Shown: positions 58,954 to 64,000 of the stretch, in pieces
Position numbering within the stretch: the first letter of the stretch is position 1
How the letters are laid out: each line of letters begins with the position of its first letter
Assembly (NCBI RefSeq): GCF_001894825.1
Contig: NZ_BCWY01000007.1
Location: 152,988-216,987, forward strand
DNA: 64,000 nt
DNA from: Rhodococcus jostii NBRC 16295
Lineage (GTDB): Bacteria > Actinomycetota > Actinomycetes > Mycobacteriales > Mycobacteriaceae
Reading direction: 5' to 3'
Notes under the pieces: generated by a model
What the model saw: only the letters and a program-made list of their open reading frames with translations
What the model was told of the DNA's origin: nothing
The model's database searches: none
Program-made: the position numbers and the translations under genes

Positions 58954-59916
58954 GTGACCGCATCGACTCCGGACACCAGCCGTGACGACGCCGCAGGCGA
59001 GAGCGCGCTCACCGTCGTCCTCGCGTTCGGCGCGAACCTTCTGATCGCGCTGGCCAAGACCGTCGCCGCGGTGATCACCGGGTCGGCGTCGATGGTGGCG
59101 GAGGCCGCCCACTCGTGGGCCGACTCCGGCAACGAGATCCTGCTCCTGATCGCCAATTCCCGGGCCAAGCGCACGCCGGACCGCGTCCACCCGCTGGGGT
59201 ACGGGCGTGAGGCCTACGTGTGGTCGATGTTCGCGGCGCTCGGACTGTTCGCGCTGGGTGCGGGGGTGTCGATCACGCACGGCATCCAGGAACTCGTCCA
59301 CGCCGAACCGGCCACGGACTTCGCCGTCGCGTACGTGGTGCTCGGCGTCTCGTTCGTTCTCGAGTCCATCTCGTTCCAGCAGGCGTACCGGCAGTTGCGT
59401 ACCGAGGCCATCGCCATCGACCGCGACGTGCTGGCGCACGCACTCCGCACGTCGGACCCGACCACCCGGGCGGTGTTCGCAGAGGACGCTGCGGCACTCC
59501 TCGGTTTGGTCATCGCATTCCTGGGTGTTCTCCTCCACCAGATCACGGGGTCGGCGATCCCGGACGCCGTCGGCTCCATCCTGGTCGGAATCCTGCTCGG
59601 CGTCATCGCGCTGATCCTGATCGATCGCAATCGGCGCTTCCTGATCGGCGAAGAGGCGTCGCCCGCTCTGCGCCAGGCCGGCATCGAGGCCCTCAAGGCG
59701 CTGCCGGAGGTCGACCGGGTGACATTTCTCCGCATGGAGTACCTCGGACCGCGACAGGCGTACCTGGTGGCGAGTGTCGACCTGGTCGGCGATTACGCGG
59801 AGTCGCGCGTCGCCCACACTCTCCGCGACCTCGAGTCGCGGCTGGAGCGGAACTCGCACGTGGTTCGCGCGATACTCACCCTGTCCACAGCGGAGGAGCC
59901 GACGATCACGGTGTGA
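58954..59916 (+). CDS. Cation diffusion facilitator transporter
   Basis: The 320-residue CDF-family protein exports divalent metal ions such as Zn, Fe, Mn or Co in exchange for protons. Six helices lie in residues 20-225. Metal-site residues are visible in EAAHSWADSGNE near 50 (HxxxD) and in VFAEDAAALLG near 172 (ExxxD-like). A soluble C-terminal domain follows (about 230-320). The motif set with HPLGYGREAYVWSMFAA is typical. The GTG start has TAGCGT 6 nt upstream and no Shine-Dalgarno. No metal regulator is adjacent, so the ion is not known. Confidence 0.9.
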   Translation: MTASTPDTSRDDAAGESALTVVLAFGANLLIALAKTVAAVITGSASMVAEAAHSWADSGNEILLLIANSRAKRTPDRVHPLGYGREAYVWSMFAALGLFALGAGVSITHGIQELVHAEPATDFAVAYVVLGVSFVLESISFQQAYRQLRTEAIAIDRDVLAHALRTSDPTTRAVFAEDAAALLGLVIAFLGVLLHQITGSAIPDAVGSILVGILLGVIALILIDRNRRFLIGEEASPALRQAGIEALKALPEVDRVTFLRMEYLGPRQAYLVASVDLVGDYAESRVAHTLRDLESRLERNSHVVRAILTLSTAEEPTITV

Positions 59917-59937
59917 TCGCCGGCCCTGCTTCCGGAT

Positions 59938-60441
59938 CTAGCTGCCGAACTGGATTCCGCCCAGAGGGCCGCCGACCAGGACGATCTGCGGCAGCGTGGT
60001 CTGGGGGTTGGCGACGGTGGTCAGCGACAGGCATTCGCCGATCACCGCGTAGGCGCCGTCCGGGAGTTCCGGTGTGGTGAACGTCTTGACGGCGTCGCCG
60101 GCCTGGTTGGCGAGGACACGCTCGATCGGGTTGGTGGCCCACGTGACGAATCCCGGCTCGAGAACAACGGTGGGATCGGCGAGCACGGCGGGCAACTTGG
60201 TGGCGTCGAAAGCGACTGCACCGCAGGACTGGGCGTCCAGCAGATTCAGGACGTTGGGGTTGGTGACGGTGATGGCGAGGGTGTTTCCGTCGGCCGCGGT
60301 CACCACGGTGGGAGGCTGGACTTCCGTTGCTGCGGACGCCGTCGCCGGCATGGTCACGGCTACGGTGGCGGCGGCTGCGGCAGCGAGTGCGGCGCCTCCG
60401 GCGAGTCGTTTCATGCCCCTGCTGGTCCCTGTCTGCATCTG
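59938..60441 (-). CDS. Secreted protein of unknown function
   Basis: The 167-residue product has a basic N-terminus (MQTGTSRGMKRLAGG) and an Ala-rich hydrophobic stretch with a likely signal peptidase site at ASAAT near residue 37. The mature 130 residues contain two cysteines (QSCGA and GECLS) that may pair. I recognise no family. AAAGGA lies 7 nt before the ATG; a second ATG eight codons later is possible. It lies convergent to the transporter gene, with its stop 21 nt away, and downstream of pckA beyond a strong terminator. Confidence 0.75.
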   Translation of the reverse strand, partial: QMQTGTSRGMKRLAGGAALAAAAAATVAVTMPATASAATEVQPPTVVTAADGNTLAITVTNPNVLNLLDAQSCGAVAFDATKLPAVLADPTVVLEPGFVTWATNPIERVLANQAGDAVKTFTTPELPDGAYAVIGECLSLTTVANPQTTLPQIVLVGGPLGGIQFGS

Positions 60442-60529
60442 CAATCCTTTCGTCGCGTGCGAGCTTCGAGAATCGAGCCCTTTACAAACCGAATGGTATG
60501 CGTTTACTGCAGAATCGCCCCTCGAACGA

Positions 60530-60574
60530 CGAATGTCACAGTGGTTCAGCCGAACTGAACCACTGTGACATTCG
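60530..60574 (-). terminator. Strong terminator after pckA
   Basis: A perfect 20-bp stem (CGAATGTCACAGTGGTTCAG and complement) with a 5-nt loop starts 15 nt beyond the pckA stop on the minus strand. No T-run follows, as in many actinobacterial terminators. Confidence 0.85.
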
Positions 60575-60589
60575 GTCACCGGGGAGGGA

Positions 60590-62419
60590 CTAGCTCAGGC
60601 GCTGCTTCAGGGCCTCGAACTCGTCACGGATGCCGGAGGGAACCTTCTCGCCGAGGAACTCGAACCACTCCTCGATGAGCGGCAGCTCCTGCTTCCATTC
60701 GTCGACGTCGACCTTCAGCGCCTCGTCCACATCGTCGGCGTCGACGTCCAGGCCGCCGAGCTCGAGATCGGCTGCGGTCGGAACGAATCCGATCGGGGTC
60801 GACTCGGCGCCCGCCTTGTGCTCGATGCGGTCGACGATCCACTTCAGCACTCGGGAGTTCTCGCCGAAACCGGGCCACAGGAAGCGACCGTCGTCACCGC
60901 GACGGAACCAGTTGACGTAGAAGATCTTCGGCAGCTTCTCGGCATCCGCGTGCTTGCCGAGGTTGATCCAGTGGTTCAGGTAGTCGCCGGCGTTGTAGCC
61001 GATGAACGGGATCATGGCCATCGGGTCGCGGCGGACGGTGCCGACGGCACCCTCGGCGGCAGCGGTCTGCTCGGACGACAGCGTGGCGCCGAGGAACGTG
61101 CCGTGCTGCCAGTCGAAGGACTCGCTGACCAGCGGCACCGTCGTCTTACGGCGTCCACCGAACAGGATCGCGGAGATCGGCACACCCTGCGGGTCGTCCC
61201 ACTCGGGGGCGAGGATCGGGCACTGCGACATCGGGGTGCAGTAGCGCGAGTTGGGGTGCGCGGCCTTCTCGCCGGACTCGGGCGTCCACTCGTTGCCCTT
61301 CCAGTCGACGAGGTGCTGCGGGTCTCCTTCGAGGCCCTCCCACCAGACATCGCCGTCGTCGGTCTGCGCGACGTTGGTGTACAGCGAGTTGCCGGCCTCG
61401 AGCGTCTTCATCGCGTTCGGGTTGGAGCCGTAGTTGGTGCCCGGCGCAACGCCGAAGAATCCGTACTCCGGGTTGACGGCGTACAGGCGGCCGTCCTCAC
61501 CGAACCGCATCCACGCGATGTCGTCGCCGAGGGTCTCGGCGCGCCATCCGGGGATGGTGGGCTGGATCATCGCGAGGTTGGTCTTGCCGCAGGCACTCGG
61601 GAACGCGGCCGCGATGTAGTACGGCTTGTCCTCCGGGGAGATCAGCTTGAGGATCAGCATGTGCTCGGCCAGCCAGCCCTCGTCGTGGGCCATCGCCGAC
61701 GCGATGCGCAGCGAGTAGCACTTCTTACCGAGCAGAGCGTTTCCGCCGTAGCCGGAGCCGTAGCTCCAGATCTCGCGGTCCTCGGGGAAGTGGGTGATGT
61801 ACTTGGTGTCGTTGCACGGCCACGGGACATCGGCCTGGCCCTCTTCGAGAGGCGCGCCGACGGAGTGCAGCGCCTTCACGAACGGCTTGTCTTTGCCGAG
61901 CTTCTCCATGGCGGCGGTACCCATGCGCGTCATGATGCGCATCGACACGACGACGTACTCGGAGTCGGTGATCTCGACGCCCAGCTTCGGGTCGTCGGCG
62001 CCGAGCGGACCCATGCAGAACGGCACCACGTACATGGTGCGTCCGCGCATGCTGCCGCGGTAGAGGTCGGTCATGAGCGACCGCATCTCGGTCGGGTCCA
62101 TCCAGTTGTTGGTGGGCCCGGCGTCGATCTCTTCACGCGAGCAGATGTAGGTGCGGGATTCGACGCGTGCGACGTCCGACGGATCGGAGTTGCCGACGAA
62201 CGAATTCGGCTTCTTCTCGTCGTTGAGGCGGGTGAACGTGCCTGCCGCGACGAGCTGCTCGGTCAGTCGATCCCATTCGGCGTCCGAGCCGTCTGCAAAG
62301 ACGACGCGTTCGGGCTGAGTGAGTTCGGCAACCTCTCGAACCCAGGCGAGCAGCTCACTGTGCTCCGTGGGGGGCGTGCCGTCAGTTCCGTTCAGACCGG
62401 GAATGGTCGCTGAGGTCAT
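60590..62419 (-). CDS. pckA: GTP-dependent phosphoenolpyruvate carboxykinase
   Basis: The 609-residue GTP-type PEPCK (606 in M. tuberculosis) converts oxaloacetate to phosphoenolpyruvate, the key gluconeogenic step on fatty acids and sterols. Motifs are the kinase-1 P-loop [14 protein letters not shown] near residue 285, which includes the hyper-reactive Cys, [13 protein letters not shown] near 310 for Mg, and [20 protein letters not shown] near 520. The ATG at 62419 ([11 protein letters not shown]) has AGGAGA 6 nt upstream; an earlier ATG at 62542 has none. It is monocistronic. The 220 nt upstream hold no convincing promoter match. Confidence 0.97.
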   Translation of the reverse strand: MTSATIPGLNGTDGTPPTEHSELLAWVREVAELTQPERVVFADGSDAEWDRLTEQLVAAGTFTRLNDEKKPNSFVGNSDPSDVARVESRTYICSREEIDAGPTNNWMDPTEMRSLMTDLYRGSMRGRTMYVVPFCMGPLGADDPKLGVEITDSEYVVVSMRIMTRMGTAAMEKLGKDKPFVKALHSVGAPLEEGQADVPWPCNDTKYITHFPEDREIWSYGSGYGGNALLGKKCYSLRIASAMAHDEGWLAEHMLILKLISPEDKPYYIAAAFPSACGKTNLAMIQPTIPGWRAETLGDDIAWMRFGEDGRLYAVNPEYGFFGVAPGTNYGSNPNAMKTLEAGNSLYTNVAQTDDGDVWWEGLEGDPQHLVDWKGNEWTPESGEKAAHPNSRYCTPMSQCPILAPEWDDPQGVPISAILFGGRRKTTVPLVSESFDWQHGTFLGATLSSEQTAAAEGAVGTVRRDPMAMIPFIGYNAGDYLNHWINLGKHADAEKLPKIFYVNWFRRGDDGRFLWPGFGENSRVLKWIVDRIEHKAGAESTPIGFVPTAADLELGGLDVDADDVDEALKVDVDEWKQELPLIEEWFEFLGEKVPSGIRDEFEALKQRLS

Positions 62420-62693
62420 CAAACTCTCCTGGGGTGAGCCGGAACCGGACCATCTGCCGTCCGCTGAGAGAGCCTCGCAGCGACTGCCAGACGGTCCGAT
62501 TTCCCCTCTCGGCGGGGTCCAGCCAGGCCGTCCATGCCACATGGAAGACGCGGGCGCCGGGTGTCCTATCCCTAGAGGTTAACGCCGCGAGTCCCATCTC
62601 GGGGAATCGGGTGCGGTTGGAATGGTCACAGAAACGATTCAGTAGCGCTGCCAGGGGCCTTTCCCGGGTCTGGAGTGCGGATTTCGGAGGTGT

Positions 62694-63001
62694 TCAGCCG
62701 TTACCGAGAGTGCCACCATCGGTCTGCTGCCAGTGCACGACGCCGTCGCCGTCGCGATGATCCACGACGAGTAGGCACCGTCCTCGTGGATCATCGTCAG
62801 ATGGTCTGCTTCGCCGTCCGAGTCGAGGTCAGAGGCGAGGACGACCGCGTCTTCGGCGTCGACGGTCTGGGTGTCCAGGACGCCGTCGCCGTCGATGTCG
62901 TGGGTCGGATCGGTGAGGGTGACCGCCCCGGAATCGTGGCCGAAAGTGTTCGGATCGAGGTCCGGCACGTCCGGGACCAGAAAACTCTCAGTGGTCGCCA
63001 C
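62694..63001 (-). pseudogene. Small acidic DxDxDG-repeat protein with apparent frameshift
   Basis: The frame from ATG 63001 reads as an acidic protein with DxDGDG-like repeats (HDIDGDGVLDTQTVDAED and DLDSDGEADHLTMIHEDGAYS), similar to DUF6802-type actinobacterial proteins. After about residue 78 it turns into a Ser/Arg/Pro-rich tail ending at 62639. The other frame continues the pattern as VVDHRDGDGVVHWQQTDGG to a TGA at 62694. One missing base near 62766-62770 (perhaps GG read as G) explains this. Either the gene is broken or the sequence has an error. The intact product would be about 101 residues, probably cation-binding. Confidence 0.65.
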
Positions 63002-63105
63002 CGCGGTCTCCCTTCACATTTCGAACCAGTTTCACGCACAAATCAAGACACATCAAGATAATTCAACACGATCCCACAGGAAACCGGCCAACATCGGTCG
63101 GATAC

Positions 63106-63932
63106 CTATGTATTCAGACGTTCGACGCGCCGATTCGGTTCCCCCGACCGCCGGCGGACCTCCTGCAGCCCGCGGTCGACCGCCACGAGGTCGCGTTCAC
63201 AGGAGGACAGCTGCGCGTTCCGCCGCGCAACGAGCCGCCGGAGTTCGGCGTCGATCTGCGCGACCCGCTCGTCCACCTTCCCGGCACACACCCGGCTCTC
63301 GGCGATGATCGCCTCACTCACCCGAGTCTCTGCCGCGAGCACTCGGCCGAGGGCGAACTGCTCCCACTGGGACCGGACGTGGACCAACGCCTCGCCGGCC
63401 CACTGCAGGACGTGGGCACGCTCGGCGACGTGCCCGCGCACCCGAGTCAGCCACCACGCCGCGAGGGCTCCCAGCGCGAGGGTGAGCGGGATGGTCGCGA
63501 TGTCGAGGGCGGGCACCATCGACAGCGGCGAGACCACCAGCCTGCCCAGGCCGAGACCCGCGGACGCACCGATCAGGATCGTCATCCGGTCTTCGAGCCC
63601 GCGGTGTCCGGGTTCGGGCCCGTCCGGCGCAACCGGCAGCGGACCTACGGTCTCGGGCGCGGACGCGGTGATGCCGACCCGCGACCGCATGTCGTCGAGG
63701 CGCGCGGTCACCGCGGCATCGACCGCACCGCCCCTTTCGCTCACCACGTCGACGACTGCCCGGCGCAGGCGAGGCGTCGGTAACCGCGCGAGTTGCGCAC
63801 GCCACCAATCCGCGCACCGGACGGCGTCCGCGGCGTTGCGCTGCCCCCGGCGCCTCCGCGATCAGCTCTGAGATGGAGTCGGGCGACGGCTGCGAGCGCG
63901 ACGGCGTGGTCGGCGACATACCTGTCCAGCAC
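63106..63932 (-). pseudogene. Two-helix membrane/coiled-coil protein gene with apparent frameshifts
   Basis: Three successive minus-strand frames look coding: VLDRYVADHAVALAAVAR from GTG 63932, then SISELIAEAPGAAQR, then NAADAVRCADWWRAQLARL running on to the stop at 63106. They need two +1 shifts near 63880 and 63845. The last part has two hydrophobic segments (TILIGASAGLGLGRLVV and ATIPLTLALGALAAWWL) followed by a long charged helical stretch with Arg/Glu heptads. I do not recognise the family; bacterial dynamin-related partner proteins can look like this. An ATG at 63967 lies in the second frame. Pseudogene or sequencing errors cannot be told apart. Confidence 0.55.
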
Positions 63933-64000
63933 GTCTCGGACGCCGGTCCGCGCCTGGTGGTGCCCATGACGCAGTCACCGTTCAGGAAACGTGTAAAAAC

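Noticed and set aside
1..64000. CRISPR arrays, tRNA/rRNA genes, insertion sequences, prophage
   Set aside because: No regular spacer repeats, no tRNA T-loop context, no transposase or integrase motifs were found on either strand by reading. A covariance-model search would be needed to exclude tRNAs formally.

Overview
The window is high-GC actinobacterial DNA. Gene content points to the mycolic-acid-bearing Corynebacteriales, most likely Rhodococcus: it has an antigen-85-type mycolyltransferase, the arabinan polymerase AftD, a TmaT-type acyltransferase, a KstR-like operator and a very close relative of mycobacterial FadE5. The genus is inferred from content and was not tested by a search. No rRNA, tRNA, CRISPR array, transposase or phage gene was seen.

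Region 1 (1-9.8 kb, minus strand) starts with the edge of a MOSC protein and a small secreted Pro-rich peptide. It then holds an eight-gene aerobic carbon monoxide dehydrogenase locus in the order xdhC/coxI, coxM, coxS, coxL, coxF-YHS, coxD, coxG, coxE. CoxL carries the form I active-site motif AYACSFR, so this looks like a true CO dehydrogenase. A perfect CRP/GlxR-type palindrome lies directly on the coxM ribosome binding site.

Region 2 (9.9-28.8 kb) is accessory and mixed. It holds a Baeyer-Villiger-type monooxygenase coupled to an AurF-type diiron oxygenase, divergent from an ArsR/SRPBCC pair; a SigD-like ECF sigma factor; the ribosome-rescue hydrolase ArfB; a mycolyltransferase-like esterase; two paralogous secreted HNH nucleases; a TetR/P450 pair; an alkaline-phosphatase-superfamily hydrolase; a KAS III (FabH); and a secreted DUF4185 protein (candidate endo-D-arabinanase).

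Region 3 (28.8-62.4 kb) is a conserved core. From memory, its order and orientation match the M. tuberculosis genes fadE5, fadA2, fabG4, htdX, a TetR regulator, lpqI, Rv0236A, aftD, Rv0228 (tmaT), Rv0227c, Rv0226c, Rv0225, Rv0224c, Rv0223c and pckA. Rhodococcal additions are an AbiEi-like gene plus a VanW gene between fadE5 and fadA2, a universal stress protein and an isochorismate synthase, a flippase, a ROK kinase, a phosphotransferase/DUF pair under a KstR-like site, and a cation transporter. The 46-54 kb part looks like an envelope glycan/glycolipid assembly block.

The most novel-looking signal is a shared 14-bp operator, TTAC-N6-GTAA. It lies upstream of fabH/DUF4185, fadE5, fadA2/fabG4 and the TetR gene beside htdX, which suggests one fatty-acid regulon controlled by that TetR. 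A second recurrent signal is TANCGT placed 6-8 nt before the start codon of several genes that lack a Shine-Dalgarno sequence, as expected for leaderless mRNAs. The last 1.4 kb holds three apparent frameshifts in two genes, which may be pseudogenes or sequence errors.
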